The notes under the pieces were generated by a model. That model did no database searches. It saw only the letters and a program-made list of their open reading frames with translations, and was not told the DNA's origin. The position numbers and the translations under genes were made by a program. A stretch of 64,000 nt of DNA from positions 868,001 through 932,000 of the forward strand of contig CP006667.1 in the NCBI GenBank assembly GCA_000471925.1. Direction: 5' to 3'. Shown in pieces: positions 1 through 9,077 of the stretch. This DNA is from Ralstonia pickettii DTP0602. Its GTDB lineage: Bacteria; Pseudomonadota; Gammaproteobacteria; Burkholderiales; Burkholderiaceae. Numbering within the stretch: position 1 is the first letter of the stretch; each line of letters opens with the position of its first letter.

Positions 1-1
1 A

Positions 2-154
2 GGCCCGAAAGGCCCGTACGCCAACCTGATCGCCATCCGCGAGGTCGACAAGAACAAGCCCTGGGTGGCCAAGCTGGTGAAGGCCTACCACTCGCCGGAA
101 ATCAAGCAATACGTCACTTCGACCTACAAGGAGTCCGTGATTACCGCCTGGTAA
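2..154 (+). CDS. metQ: MetQ/NlpA-family substrate-binding lipoprotein, 3' end only
   Basis: The last 50 codons of an open frame enter from the left edge and stop at TAA 152-154. The peptide contains GPYANLIAIREVDKN and ends in YKESVITAW, which resembles the C-terminus of NlpA/MetQ lipoproteins. These bind methionine or a related ligand in the periplasm for an ABC importer. The signal peptide, lipobox and any metN/metI partners lie outside the window, so the ligand cannot be judged. A hairpin terminator follows 74 bp downstream, which suggests this is the last gene of its operon. Confidence 0.75.
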   Translation, partial: GPKGPYANLIAIREVDKNKPWVAKLVKAYHSPEIKQYVTSTYKESVITAW

Positions 155-227
155 GTCGAAGGTTTCATCCAATCCGACGAGCCCCGCAAGCCCCGGTTTG
201 CGGCAAAATCGTCGGACGGCTGGGGTC

Positions 228-253
228 TGCCGGGCTATGCCCGGCATCATTTT
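228..253 (+). terminator. Rho-independent terminator after the metQ-like gene
   Basis: TGCCGGGC-TAT-GCCCGGCA forms a perfect 8-bp stem with a 3-nt loop, followed by TCATTTT. It separates the metQ-like gene from the etf genes. Confidence 0.7.
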
Positions 254-265
254 GCCGATAAAATA

Positions 266-313
266 GTACGATCGTTCGAAAAACAGGGAAGCCGCCAGCC
301 CGGTGGTTATAAT
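266..313 (+). promoter_or_regulatory. etfBA promoter region with near-palindrome
   Basis: A perfect -10 hexamer TATAAT lies at 308-313, 42 bp before the etfB start; no good -35 is visible. Upstream, GTACGATCGTTC (266-277) is an inverted repeat around the core ACGATCGT. Such cores occur in operators of TetR-type fatty-acid regulators of beta-proteobacteria, so an operator is possible but inferred. Confidence 0.45.
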
Positions 314-354
314 GACGAGCGAACAAAATTTCTGACTATCAGTGGAGTGAGCGC

Positions 355-1104
355 ATGAAAGTACTCGTCGCAGTCAAGCGGGTGGTGGATTACAACGTCA
401 AGGTCCGTGTCAAGGCGGACGGCACCGGCGTCGATCTGGCCAACGTCAAGATGAGCATGAACCCCTTCGACGAAATCGCCGTCGAAGAGGCCGTGCGCCT
501 GAAGGAAGCCGGCGTTGCCACCGAAGTCGTCGCCGTGTCGTGCGGCGTCACGCAGTGCCAGGAAACCCTGCGCACCGCGATGGCCATCGGTGCCGACCGC
601 GGCATCCTGGTGGAATCGAATGAAGACCTGCAACCGCTGGCCGTGGCCAAGCTGCTGAAGGCGCTGATCGACAAGGAACAGCCGCAACTGGTGATCCTGG
701 GCAAGCAGGCCATCGATGATGACTCCAACCAGACCGGCCAGATGGTGGCCGCGCTGGCTGGCCTGCCGCAAGCCACGTTCGCCTCGAAGGTGGTGGTTGC
801 CGACGGCAAGGCTTCGGTGACCCGTGAAGTGGATGGCGGCCTGGAAACGCTGTCGATCAAGCTGCCGGCCGTGGTGACCACCGACCTGCGCCTGAACGAG
901 CCGCGCTACGTCACGCTGCCGAACATCATGAAGGCCAAGAAGAAGCCGCTCGATATCGTCAAGCCGGAAGACCTCGGCGTGGACGTGAAGCCGCGCCTGT
1001 CGACCGTGAAGGTGGTCGAGCCTGCCAAGCGCAGCGCGGGTGTGATGGTGCCGGACGTCGCGACGCTGGTGCAGAAGCTGAAGAACGAAGCCAAGGTTAT
1101 CTGA
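355..1104 (+). CDS. etfB: Electron transfer flavoprotein, beta subunit
   Basis: This 249-residue protein has the usual length of EtfB and starts [20 protein letters not shown], the typical EtfB N-terminus. The AMP-binding and adenosine-pocket region ([18 protein letters not shown], about residues 119-136) and the recognition-loop region near 190-200 are present. With EtfA it forms a soluble FAD/AMP heterodimer that takes electrons from acyl-CoA and related dehydrogenases and passes them to ETF-ubiquinone oxidoreductase. The ATG is preceded by GTGGAGTGAGCGC, a plausible ribosome site. etfA follows after 20 bp, so the pair is cotranscribed. Confidence 0.97.
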   Translation: MKVLVAVKRVVDYNVKVRVKADGTGVDLANVKMSMNPFDEIAVEEAVRLKEAGVATEVVAVSCGVTQCQETLRTAMAIGADRGILVESNEDLQPLAVAKLLKALIDKEQPQLVILGKQAIDDDSNQTGQMVAALAGLPQATFASKVVVADGKASVTREVDGGLETLSIKLPAVVTTDLRLNEPRYVTLPNIMKAKKKPLDIVKPEDLGVDVKPRLSTVKVVEPAKRSAGVMVPDVATLVQKLKNEAKVI

Positions 1105-1124
1105 GAGCGCGGGGGAGAAATAAC

Positions 1125-2060
1125 ATGACTGCACTCGTCATTGCTGAACACGACAATCAATCCATCAAGGGCGCCACGCTGAACACCGTGACCGCCGCAG
1201 CCCAATGCGGCGGCGACGTGCACGTGCTGGTGGCCGGTTCCAACGCCAAGGCCGCGGCCGACGCCGCCGCCAAGATCGCCGGCGTGACCAAGGTGCTGCT
1301 GGCCGACGCCCCGTACTTCGGTGACGGCCTGGCCGAGAACGTGGCCGAGCAGGCGCTGGCCATCGCCAACGACTACTCGCACATCCTGGCCCCGGCCACC
1401 CCGTACGGCAAGAACATCCTGCCGCGCGTGGCCGCCAAGCTGGACGTGGCCCAGATCTCGGAAATCTCCAGGGTCGACGCCCCGGACACCTTCGAGCGTC
1501 CGATCTACGCCGGCAACGCCATCGCCATCGTCAAGTCGTCCGACAAGGTCAAGGTCATCACCGTGCGCGGCACGGCCTTCGACGCCGCCGCCGCCGAAGG
1601 TGGCTCGGCCGCCGTCGAGACCCTGCCGGCCGTGGCCGACCAGGGCATCTCGCAGTTCGTCTCGCGCGAAGTGGCCAAGAGCGACCGTCCGGAACTGACC
1701 GCCGCCAAGATCATCGTCTCGGGTGGCCGTGGCGTGGGTTCGGGCGAGAACTACACCAAGGTGCTGACGCCGCTGGCCGACAAGCTGGGCGCCGCACTGG
1801 GTGCCTCGCGCGCCGCCGTGGACGCCGGCTTCGTGCCGAACGACTACCAGGTCGGCCAGACCGGCAAGATCGTCGCGCCGCAGCTGTATATCGCCGTCGG
1901 TATCTCCGGCGCGATCCAGCACCTGGCCGGCATGAAGGACTCCAAGGTGATCGTCGCGATCAACAAGGACGCCGAAGCCCCGATCTTCTCCGTGGCCGAC
2001 TACGGCCTGGTGGGCGATCTGAACACCGTGGTGCCGGAGCTGGTTGCCGCACTGGGCTGA
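1125..2060 (+). CDS. etfA: Electron transfer flavoprotein, alpha subunit
   Basis: The 311-residue product is full length for EtfA. The N-terminal domain ([19 protein letters not shown]) is followed by the C-terminal FAD-binding domain, with [15 protein letters not shown] near residues 196-210, [23 protein letters not shown] near 245-267 and [23 protein letters not shown] near 277-299. All are classic FAD-contact motifs of EtfA. It partners EtfB in carrying electrons from acyl-CoA dehydrogenases to the respiratory quinone pool. GGGGGAGAAATAAC precedes the ATG. A hairpin terminator 54 bp downstream closes the operon. Confidence 0.97.
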   Translation: MTALVIAEHDNQSIKGATLNTVTAAAQCGGDVHVLVAGSNAKAAADAAAKIAGVTKVLLADAPYFGDGLAENVAEQALAIANDYSHILAPATPYGKNILPRVAAKLDVAQISEISRVDAPDTFERPIYAGNAIAIVKSSDKVKVITVRGTAFDAAAAEGGSAAVETLPAVADQGISQFVSREVAKSDRPELTAAKIIVSGGRGVGSGENYTKVLTPLADKLGAALGASRAAVDAGFVPNDYQVGQTGKIVAPQLYIAVGISGAIQHLAGMKDSKVIVAINKDAEAPIFSVADYGLVGDLNTVVPELVAALG

Positions 2061-2113
2061 TGCTGCTGCGCCGGCCACCGCCTCGCGCGGCGGCCGGCAA
2101 GGATGCACATAGA

Positions 2114-2146
2114 GCCGTTCCGGGGCAACCCGTGAACGGCTTTTTT
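2114..2146 (+). terminator. Rho-independent terminator after etfA
   Basis: GCCGTTC (2114-2120) pairs with GAACGGC (2134-2140), followed directly by TTTTTT. Confidence 0.85.
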
Positions 2147-2166
2147 ATACACATTGGGAGACATCG

Positions 2167-3951
2167 ATGACCTACCGTGCTCCGCTCAAGGACATGCTGT
2201 TCGTCATGAACGAGCTGGCTGGCCTTGAAGCCGTCAGCCAGCTGCCCGGCTTCGAGGAAGCCACGCCGGAAACGGCCGAGGCCGTGCTCGAGGAAGCCGC
2301 CAAGTTCAACGAGCAGGTCGTCGCACCGCTCAACCGTGCCGGCGACCTGGACCCGAGCAGCTGGAAGGACGGCGTCGTCACCACCACGCCAGGCTTCAAG
2401 GATGCGTTCCGCCAGTTCGGCGAGGGCGGCTGGCAGGGCGTGCTGCATCCGCAGGAGTTCGGCGGGCAGGGCCTGCCCAAGCTGATCGCCACTGCCTGCA
2501 ACGAGATGCTGAACACCGCGAACCTGTCGTTCGCGCTGTGCCCGCTGCTGACCGACGGTGCCATCGAGGCGCTGCTGACGGCAGGCACGGATAAGCAGAA
2601 GGCCACCTTCCTGCCCAAGCTGATCTCGGGCGAGTGGACCGGCACCATGAACCTGACTGAGCCGCAGGCCGGCTCTGACCTGGCCGCGGTCCGCACCCGC
2701 GCCGAGCCGCAGGGCGACGGGACCTTCAAGCTGTTCGGCACCAAGATCTTCATTACCTACGGCGAGCACGACATGGCGAAGAACATCGTCCATCTCGTGC
2801 TGGCGCGCACGCCCACCGCGCCCGAGGGCGTCAAGGGCATCTCGCTGTTCATCGTGCCGAAGTTCCTGGTCAATGCCGACGGCAGCCCGGGCGAGCGCAA
2901 CGACGTGCACTGCGTGTCGATCGAGCACAAGCTGGGCATCAAGGCCAGTCCTACGGCGGTGCTGCAGTTCGGCGACCACGGCGGCGCCATCGGCACGCTG
3001 GTGGGCGAAGAAAACCGCGGCCTCGAGTACATGTTCATCATGATGAACTCGGCGCGCTTCTCGGTCGGCATGCAGGGTGTGGCGGTGTCCGAGCGCGCCT
3101 ACCAGCAGGCCGTGGCGTACGCGCGCGAACGCGTGCAGAGCCGCCCGGTCGACGGTTCGGCGCGCGAGGCGGTGACCATCATCCACCACCCCGACGTCAA
3201 GCGCATGCTGATGACGATGCGCGCGCTGACCGAAGGCGCACGCGCGGTCGCCTACGTGGCCGCGGCCGCGAGCGACGCGGCGCACCAGCATCCGGACGAG
3301 GCCGTGCGCCAGCAGAACCAGGACTTCTACGAGTTCCTGGTGCCGGTGGTGAAGGGCTGGAGCACCGAGCTGTCGATCGATGTCACCAGCCTGGGCGTGC
3401 AGGTGCACGGCGGCATGGGCTTTATCGAGGAAACCGGCGCGGCGCAGCACTACCGCGACGCCCGCATCCTGCCGATCTACGAAGGCACCACCGCGATCCA
3501 GGCCAACGACCTGGTCGGCCGCAAGACCGTGCGCGACGGCGGCGCGGTGGCGCGCGCGATCTGCGCGCAGATCGCCGAGACCGAGGCGGCGCTGGGCAAG
3601 CACAGCTGCGCCGGGTTCACCGCGGTGCAGGCGCAGCTGGCCAAGGGCCGCGCGGCGCTGGAAGACGTGGTGGCGTTTGTCGTGGCCAATGCCAAGTCGG
3701 ACCCGAACGCCGTCTTTGCGGGCAGCGTGCCTTACCTGAAGCTGTGTGGCATCGTGTTCTCTGGCTGGCAGTTTGGCCGTGCCATGCTGGCCGCCGACGC
3801 GAAGCGTGCCGAGGATCCGGGCTTTTATGACGCCAAGATCGCCACCGCGCATTTCTTCGCGGAGCACATCCTGTCGCAGGCATCGGCATTGCGCGATGCC
3901 ATCGTCAGCGGTGCGGCACCGGTGAATACGATGACGGCCGAGCAGTTCTGA
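2167..3951 (+). CDS. Large acyl-CoA dehydrogenase (594 residues)
   Basis: This is an FAD-dependent acyl-CoA dehydrogenase of the roughly 595-residue subfamily that carries an extra C-terminal acetyl-CoA-dehydrogenase-like domain. Visible motifs are MNLTEPQAGSDLAAVRTRA (FAD/substrate loop), a central beta domain, VQVHGGMGFIEE, and the catalytic-base region ILPIYEGTTAIQANDLVGRK. It would oxidise an acyl-CoA to the trans-2-enoyl-CoA and reduce ETF. The adjacent etfBA supports that electron path, although a terminator and about 100 bp separate them. Chain-length preference cannot be read from sequence. GGGAGACATCG precedes the ATG. Confidence 0.93.
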   Translation: MTYRAPLKDMLFVMNELAGLEAVSQLPGFEEATPETAEAVLEEAAKFNEQVVAPLNRAGDLDPSSWKDGVVTTTPGFKDAFRQFGEGGWQGVLHPQEFGGQGLPKLIATACNEMLNTANLSFALCPLLTDGAIEALLTAGTDKQKATFLPKLISGEWTGTMNLTEPQAGSDLAAVRTRAEPQGDGTFKLFGTKIFITYGEHDMAKNIVHLVLARTPTAPEGVKGISLFIVPKFLVNADGSPGERNDVHCVSIEHKLGIKASPTAVLQFGDHGGAIGTLVGEENRGLEYMFIMMNSARFSVGMQGVAVSERAYQQAVAYARERVQSRPVDGSAREAVTIIHHPDVKRMLMTMRALTEGARAVAYVAAAASDAAHQHPDEAVRQQNQDFYEFLVPVVKGWSTELSIDVTSLGVQVHGGMGFIEETGAAQHYRDARILPIYEGTTAIQANDLVGRKTVRDGGAVARAICAQIAETEAALGKHSCAGFTAVQAQLAKGRAALEDVVAFVVANAKSDPNAVFAGSVPYLKLCGIVFSGWQFGRAMLAADAKRAEDPGFYDAKIATAHFFAEHILSQASALRDAIVSGAAPVNTMTAEQF

Positions 3952-3980
3952 GCGGCCTGTCGGTAGCTAGGGACGAAGAA

Positions 3981-4007
3981 GGGCGACCCCGCGGGGTCGC
4001 CCTTTTT
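3981..4007. terminator. Terminator between convergent acyl-CoA dehydrogenase gene and dadA
   Basis: The perfect palindrome GGGCGACCCC-GC-GGGGTCGCCC is followed by TTTTT on the plus strand. It can also serve the convergent dadA, although the run on that side is weaker. Confidence 0.85.
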
Positions 4008-4029
4008 GCTTATCGAGGCTGCGCCTGCT

Positions 4030-5334
4030 TCAGGCCGTGGCCGGCCGCGGTGCCAGGCGATGGCGGGCCGGCTTCAGGTAGCGGCCCACTGACAGGTCAT
4101 CGGCCCGGATTGCCGGCGACGTACCCGACACCAGGTCCGACAGCAGCTTGCCCGAGCCGCAGGCCATGGTCCAGCCGAGTGTGCCGTGGCCAGTGTTCAG
4201 CCACAGGCCGCGCACCTGGGTCGGACCGACGATCGGCGTACCGTCCGGCGTCATCGGCCGCAGGCCGGTCCAGAAGGTGGCCTGGCTGACATCGCCGGCG
4301 CCCGGGAACAGGTCGGTGACCACGTGCTCGAGCGTGCGGCGCTTGGCCGGGTCCAGGCTGCGGTCGTAGCCGACGATCTGCGCCATGCCGCCCACGCGGA
4401 TGCGGTCGTCGAAGCGGGTGATGGCAACCTTGTAGGTTTCGTCCAGCACCGTGGACACGGGGCTGCGCGACGGGTCGCTCAGCGGAACCGTGATCGAGAA
4501 GCCCTTGAGCGGGTACACCGGCAGGTTGGACATGCCGTGCAAGAACGGCTTCACCAGTTGCGTGGTCCAGCTGCCCAGCGCCACCACTACCAGGTCGGCG
4601 TCCATCGGCTCGCCATCGACCACGGCGCCGGTGACGGCATCGCCCTGGGTCATCAGGCTGTCGATCGAGCGGTTGTACAGGAATTTCACGCCCAGCATCT
4701 CGGCCATGCCTGCCAGCCGATGGGTAAAAAGCGCGCAGTCGCCGGTTTCATCGTTGGGAAGGCGCAGGCCGCCGGCCAGCTTGTGGCGGACGGCGGCCAG
4801 CGCCGGTTCGCTCGCCGCGAGTTCGTCGCGCGAAAGCAACTGGTAGGGCACGCCCGCTTCTTCCAGCACGGCGATGTCCTTGGCCGCGCCCTGCAGCTGC
4901 TCGTCGGTGCGGAACACCTGCAGCGTGCCTTGCTGGCGGCCTTCGTAAGCGATGCCCGTCTCGGCGCGCAGCGCGCGGATGCAATCGCGACTGTATTCGG
5001 CCAGCCGCACCATGCGCTCCTTGTTGACGGCGTAGCGCTCGGCGCTGCAGTTCAGCAGCATCTGCCACATCCACTGCAGCTGAAACAGCGTGCCGTCGGG
5101 ACGGATGCTGAGCGGGGCATGTTCCTGGAACATCCACTTGATCGCCTTCAGCGGCACGCCCGGCGCTGCCCACGGCGACGCATAGCCGGGCGAGATCTGC
5201 CCCGCGTTGGCAAAACTGGTGCCGAGCGCGGGGCCCGCCTCGCGATCGACAACGGTCACTTCGTGACCGGCCTTGGCCAGGTACCACGCACTGGTGACGC
5301 CAATAACTCCGCTGCCAAGTACGAGAACGCGCAT
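4030..5334 (-). CDS. dadA: D-amino-acid dehydrogenase (DadA)
   Basis: An FAD-dependent DAO-family oxidoreductase of 434 residues, close to the 432 of E. coli DadA. The start [20 protein letters not shown] is the GxGxxG FAD motif, and the C-terminal FAD motif [20 protein letters not shown] is intact. It deaminates D-amino acids, typically D-alanine, to 2-oxo acids, feeding electrons to the respiratory chain at the inner membrane. An ATG nine codons upstream (5361) is in frame, but 5334 is preferred because TTGGAG lies about 9 nt before it and the protein then begins at the family start. It is divergent from an Lrp-type regulator, as expected for amino-acid-inducible dad genes. Confidence 0.95.
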   Translation of the reverse strand: MRVLVLGSGVIGVTSAWYLAKAGHEVTVVDREAGPALGTSFANAGQISPGYASPWAAPGVPLKAIKWMFQEHAPLSIRPDGTLFQLQWMWQMLLNCSAERYAVNKERMVRLAEYSRDCIRALRAETGIAYEGRQQGTLQVFRTDEQLQGAAKDIAVLEEAGVPYQLLSRDELAASEPALAAVRHKLAGGLRLPNDETGDCALFTHRLAGMAEMLGVKFLYNRSIDSLMTQGDAVTGAVVDGEPMDADLVVVALGSWTTQLVKPFLHGMSNLPVYPLKGFSITVPLSDPSRSPVSTVLDETYKVAITRFDDRIRVGGMAQIVGYDRSLDPAKRRTLEHVVTDLFPGAGDVSQATFWTGLRPMTPDGTPIVGPTQVRGLWLNTGHGTLGWTMACGSGKLLSDLVSGTSPAIRADDLSVGRYLKPARHRLAPRPATA

Positions 5335-5442
5335 GTCCGGGGGCTCCAACTGCGATGACAAGTTGATGAAGTATTTATCTCTATACTATTGAATACAATC
5401 CAGTCATAGTTATCGAATTTTTCAGGAAAACAGGAAAAACTC
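5335..5442. promoter_or_regulatory. Divergent dadA / lrp-type promoter region
   Basis: This short gap is much more AT-rich than its surroundings, as is common for Lrp-family binding sites. Toward dadA one can read TTGTAT, a 17-bp spacer and AATACT on the minus strand. TACAAT and TATACT elements are present on the plus strand. The assignment of -10/-35 boxes is tentative; that it holds both promoters follows from the divergent arrangement. Confidence 0.55.
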
Positions 5443-5946
5443 ATGAGAACGAGTCGCCAGCCCGTGCGTTCCCTCGATCGGCTCGACCGCAGGATCCTGA
5501 CTGCGCTGCAGAGTGACGGCAGGATGTCGATGAAGGACCTGGCCGAGGCGGTCGGCCTGACCATCACGCCCTGTATCGAGCGCGTCAAGCGCCTGGAGCG
5601 CGATGGTGTCATCATGGGCTACTACGCCCGGCTGAACCCGGCGCTGCTAGGCAGCGCGCTGCTGGTGTTTGTGGAGATCTCGCTTGGCAACAAGTCGGGC
5701 AATATGTTCGAGCAGTTCCGGCGCGAGGTGCTGCGCATCCCGGAAGTGCTGGAATGTCACCTGGTGTCGGGCGATTTCGACTACCTGATCAAGGCGCGCA
5801 TCCGCGAGATCGGCGAATACCGGAGGCTGCTGGGCGACATCCTGCTGCAGCTGCCCGGCGCAGCGCAGTCGAAGAGCTATGTAGTGATGGAAGAAATCAA
5901 GGAGACGCTGGCCATCTCGGTCGAAGAGAAGAGCCAGCCGGGTTGA
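5443..5946 (+). CDS. Lrp/AsnC-family transcriptional regulator
   Basis: The 167-residue protein has an N-terminal winged helix (about residues 12-70: LDRLDRRILTALQSDGRMSMKDLAEAVGL..) and a C-terminal RAM/ligand-binding domain (about 80-160: VFVEISLGNKSGNMFEQF.. CHLVSGDFDYLIKARI). Lrp-type proteins bind amino acids and wrap DNA as octamers. Its divergent position next to dadA suggests that it activates D-amino-acid catabolism in response to alanine or another amino acid, like known dad activators. This target is inferred from position. The ATG follows a CAGGAAAAACTC leader. Confidence 0.93.
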   Translation: MRTSRQPVRSLDRLDRRILTALQSDGRMSMKDLAEAVGLTITPCIERVKRLERDGVIMGYYARLNPALLGSALLVFVEISLGNKSGNMFEQFRREVLRIPEVLECHLVSGDFDYLIKARIREIGEYRRLLGDILLQLPGAAQSKSYVVMEEIKETLAISVEEKSQPG

Positions 5947-5957
5947 CGAAGTACACG

Positions 5958-7208
5958 ATGGGGCGCCCCGCACACGAACCGAAGGATCATGACCGCCGCA
6001 ATGCGTGGCACGATGCCGAGGCCGAACCGGAATGGCCACAGGCAGGCACGCGGCCGCCCGTTGTTGCCCGCAAGGGGCGCGGCGCTGTCAGCAACCTGCA
6101 GGGGCGTTTCGAGCGCGACCAGCGAGAGGCGTTCGACGATGGCTGGGACAGTGGGCCTGCTGACGAACCCGTGGTGGCGGATGAGACGAATGGACCAGCG
6201 CAACCCGACGCTACCTTGCCTGCACCGGAGGCGCCACTGCCGCCACTGCGCACCACGGTACGCATCGAACGCGCCCGCTCGATCCTGACGCGCAACGCCT
6301 CGCCCGACATCCCGTTCGATGTCTCGCTCAATCCCTATCGCGGCTGCGAACATGGCTGCATCTACTGCTTCGCGCGGCCGACGCACGCCTACCTCGACCT
6401 GTCGCCGGGACTTGATTTCGAAACCAAGCTATTTGCCAAGGCCAACGCAGCCGAGCGCTTGCGCGAAGCGCTGGCGCGCCCCTCATACCGCTGCGAGACC
6501 ATCGCGCTGGGCGTCAACACCGACGCCTACCAGCCGATCGAGCGCGAGCAGCGCATCACGCGCGGCATCCTGGAAGTCCTGAGCGAGCACGACCATCCGG
6601 TCGCGCTGATCACCAAGTCGTCACTGATCGAGCGTGATATCGACCTGCTGGCGCCGATGGCGGCAAAGAAACTGGCAGTGGCGGCGGTCACCATTACCAC
6701 GCTCGACGCCGGCATCGCGCGCACGCTGGAGCCGCGCGCGGCAACGCCGTCGCGCCGGCTGCGCACAATCCGCACGCTGACCGACGCGGGCATCCCGGTG
6801 GGCGTGAGCATCGCCCCGGTGATTCCTTTCATCACCGAGCCTGACCTGGAGCGTGTACTGGAAGCGGCGCGCGAGGCGGGCGCCGTCTATGCGAACTACA
6901 TCGTGCTGCGGCTACCGTGGGAAGTGCGGCCGCTGTTTGAAGAATGGCTGCAGGCCCATTTCCCCGACCGCGCCGAGCGGGTCATGAATCGCGTGCGCGA
7001 AATGCGCGAGGGCAAAGCCTACGATGCCAGCTTTGCCACGCGCATGCGGGGGACGGGCGTGTGGGCGGACTTGCTGCGACAGCGCGTCTACAAGGCCGCC
7101 GAACGGCTCGGCTTCCGCTACAACCGGTTCGAACTGGATACTTCTCGTTTTCGCCCCCCAGCCAGGGGTCCCCGCGGCAAGGACGATCCGCAAGGTTCGC
7201 TTTTCTGA
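5958..7208 (+). CDS. PA0069-family radical SAM protein
   Basis: The 416-residue protein carries the radical SAM cluster motif CEHGCIYC (CxxxCxxC) near residues 131-138, followed by FARPTHAYLDLSPGLDFETKLFAK, typical of the PA0069 / SplB-like group. Its N-terminal 100 residues are hydrophilic and low in conservation. It should bind a 4Fe-4S cluster and S-adenosylmethionine; no substrate is known to me for this group, although a distant relation to spore photoproduct lyase is often noted. The frame is open from 5754, but that part overlaps the lrp-like gene, so the ATG at 5958, 11 bp after that stop, is chosen. No strong ribosome site is seen. Confidence 0.88.
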   Translation: MGRPAHEPKDHDRRNAWHDAEAEPEWPQAGTRPPVVARKGRGAVSNLQGRFERDQREAFDDGWDSGPADEPVVADETNGPAQPDATLPAPEAPLPPLRTTVRIERARSILTRNASPDIPFDVSLNPYRGCEHGCIYCFARPTHAYLDLSPGLDFETKLFAKANAAERLREALARPSYRCETIALGVNTDAYQPIEREQRITRGILEVLSEHDHPVALITKSSLIERDIDLLAPMAAKKLAVAAVTITTLDAGIARTLEPRAATPSRRLRTIRTLTDAGIPVGVSIAPVIPFITEPDLERVLEAAREAGAVYANYIVLRLPWEVRPLFEEWLQAHFPDRAERVMNRVREMREGKAYDASFATRMRGTGVWADLLRQRVYKAAERLGFRYNRFELDTSRFRPPARGPRGKDDPQGSLF

Positions 7209-7357
7209 GCCCTCAGAGCCGCTTCGGTGGCCTGCTGGTCGCTGATCATGCTGCTAGCGAGATCCAGAGCGGCCTTGGCGCTCGATGGCGACAGTCCTGA
7301 GGACAGCGCCAGCCGGACGGCGATCGCCGCCAGGCGTCCTTCCTCATAGGTTGGCAT
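7118..7357 (-). CDS. Hypothetical small protein (79 residues), uncertain
   Basis: An ORF on the minus strand starts MPTYEEGRLAAIAVRLALSS and has AAAGGAG 11 nt before its ATG. It lies in the 304-bp gap between convergent genes, and its last 91 bp overlap the 3' end of the radical SAM gene. The first 45 residues look like an alanine-rich helical protein; the tail looks like antisense translation. I do not recognise a family. It may be a real small gene, a decayed one, or chance. Confidence 0.35.
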   Translation of the reverse strand: MPTYEEGRLAAIAVRLALSSGLSPSSAKAALDLASSMISDQQATEAALRAQKSEPCGSSLPRGPLAGGRKREVSSSNRL

Positions 7358-7512
7358 GTCGGTCTGTGCTCCTTTGCGCCGCCGAAGCCATGCTTCGCCG
7401 GGCGTAGTGCCGCCGGGAGTGGGCGGTCTTTCCAGTATGGGCGATTTGCGCCAAAGCGGAGCTATCGATTGCGCCCGCCTTGATCGCGCGCAAATGTGCT
7501 TTGCACAAGGTG

Positions 7513-8424
7513 TCAGGTCGTATCCAATCGGTCCCAGTACGGCGGATTGCCGAAGCGCGCCGCAAAGAAATCGACAAAGGCGCGCGTCTTGGCCGGCACT
7601 AGGTGGCGGCTCGGAAACACAGCCCAGATCGACACGGCCGGCAGCACCGGGTATTCGTCCAGCACCGTCACCAGTTCGCCGCTGCGCAACAGCGGCCCCA
7701 CGTCCCAGGTCGACTTGAGCGCGATGCCGACACCGGCCACCAGCGCATCGCGAATCACTTCGCCGTTGTCCACGCGCAGGTTGCCGTGCACGTTGACCAC
7801 GGTCTCGCCCAGCGGCGTATCGAAGCGCCACGCCGACTGGTCGGCCAGCACCAGGCAGTTGTGCTGGCGCAGGTCGTCGGGATGGCGCGGCACGCCGTGG
7901 CGTTGCAGATAGCCGGGCGCGGCGCAGATCACGCGCCGGCTGGGCGCGAGCGGACGTGCCACCAGCGTGGAGTCCGGTAGCACGCCCATGCGCAGCGCGA
8001 CGTCGATGCTGGCATCGACCAGCCCGATCACCTGATCGGTCAGGCGCAGGTCGAGCGAGATGTCGGGGTAGGCGGCCAGGAAGTCGGGCAGGGCGGGCGA
8101 TACATGCTGGCGCCCGAACGAGGCAGGCGCAGTCACGCGCAGTTGCCCGCGCGGGTGCTCGGCACTGGTGCCGACCGATTGGCCGGCCAGTTCCGCCGTA
8201 GCCAGTAGTTGTTCTGCATGCAGAAGGAAACGGTCGCCATCCGCGGTCAGCGCCAGCCGGCGCGTGGTGCGATGCAGCAGCCGGCAGCCGAGGGACTGTT
8301 CGAGCCGGGCCAGCCTGGCACTGGCGGTCGAGGTGGACAGGCCGAGATCGCGCGCCGCCGCCGACAGGTTGCCCAGTGCCGCGGCGCGGGCGAAGACGGC
8401 GACGTCGAGCAGGTCGAAGTGCAT
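7513..8424 (-). CDS. LysR-family transcriptional regulator
   Basis: The 303-residue protein has an N-terminal winged helix (MHFDLLDVAVFARAAALGNLSAAARDLGLSTSTASARLARLEQSLG, about residues 1-60) and a periplasmic-binding-like effector domain (about 90-295). The closest general type is the group that regulates small oxidoreductases or efflux, but no target is evident. It starts 25 bp after the end of the TM2-domain gene on the same strand, so there is no divergent partner to point to a regulon. Confidence 0.9.
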   Translation of the reverse strand: MHFDLLDVAVFARAAALGNLSAAARDLGLSTSTASARLARLEQSLGCRLLHRTTRRLALTADGDRFLLHAEQLLATAELAGQSVGTSAEHPRGQLRVTAPASFGRQHVSPALPDFLAAYPDISLDLRLTDQVIGLVDASIDVALRMGVLPDSTLVARPLAPSRRVICAAPGYLQRHGVPRHPDDLRQHNCLVLADQSAWRFDTPLGETVVNVHGNLRVDNGEVIRDALVAGVGIALKSTWDVGPLLRSGELVTVLDEYPVLPAVSIWAVFPSRHLVPAKTRAFVDFFAARFGNPPYWDRLDTT

Positions 8425-8449
8425 CGAGCGCGCTTTGCCGCCGCCGTTG

Positions 8450-8941
8450 TTATTGCGAAAGGGCTCGAGCGGCCTCGACCTGCGATTCGAAGAAGGTCTG
8501 GAAGCTGATCGCCAGCCCGGCCATCAGCAGGCCGGTACCGATCAGCAGCGACAGGATCACCAGGATCACCACCGGCCAGCCGGAGCGCGTGGGTTTACCG
8601 TGCGGGTTGAAGCGCGCGTCCCATTTGTCGTCGGGGCGCAGCCCATAGACGATGGCTGCCAGGAAGGCGCTGATCACGGACACGCCGCCGGCGACGGCGA
8701 AGGTCCAGTTCAGCGCAGGGGATCCCGCATCGGCCGCCATCGAGGCAACGCCGATGACGCCCGCCAGCAGCGCCAGCAGATGGGCCCAGCCGTACAGGTC
8801 GCGCAGCCCGCCCAGGTAGAAGCGATGCGCACCGAGGCTGCCGAACAGGAACGCCAGCGCCACGGTCAGCAGCTTCGATTTGCCGCGGGTGGGCGGCGAC
8901 GCGAGCGTAGAGGCATGGCGGGCGGGCGTGGCTACTGGCAT
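8450..8941 (-). CDS. TM2-domain (NINE-type) membrane protein
   Basis: The 163-residue product begins MPVATPARHASTLASPPTRG, then has a TM2 domain with the hallmark GSLGAHRFYLGGLRDLYGW (about residues 34-52). Further hydrophobic segments follow near 55-70, 80-105 and 130-155, giving about four to five membrane spans. TM2-domain proteins are widespread inner-membrane proteins of unknown role. The frame is open to an ATG at 9019, but that extension (CAGRYPCAAVL..) looks non-coding, so 8941 is chosen. Confidence 0.75.
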   Translation of the reverse strand: MPVATPARHASTLASPPTRGKSKLLTVALAFLFGSLGAHRFYLGGLRDLYGWAHLLALLAGVIGVASMAADAGSPALNWTFAVAGGVSVISAFLAAIVYGLRPDDKWDARFNPHGKPTRSGWPVVILVILSLLIGTGLLMAGLAISFQTFFESQVEAARALSQ

Positions 8942-9077
8942 GGTCGGATATCGGGCGGTTGCAGGCCGGCAGTGCACCGGCACAAGAACGGCGGCACACG
9001 GGTACCGGCCGGCACACATTGTACGCCGGCAGTCAGCGTAAGGAAGGGAGGTGCGTCAGAAGACGCGCAAGGCGGCG

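Noticed and set aside
1960..3867. 635-codon minus-strand frame over the acyl-CoA dehydrogenase gene
   Set aside because: Antisense shadow; the plus-strand gene has intact catalytic motifs.
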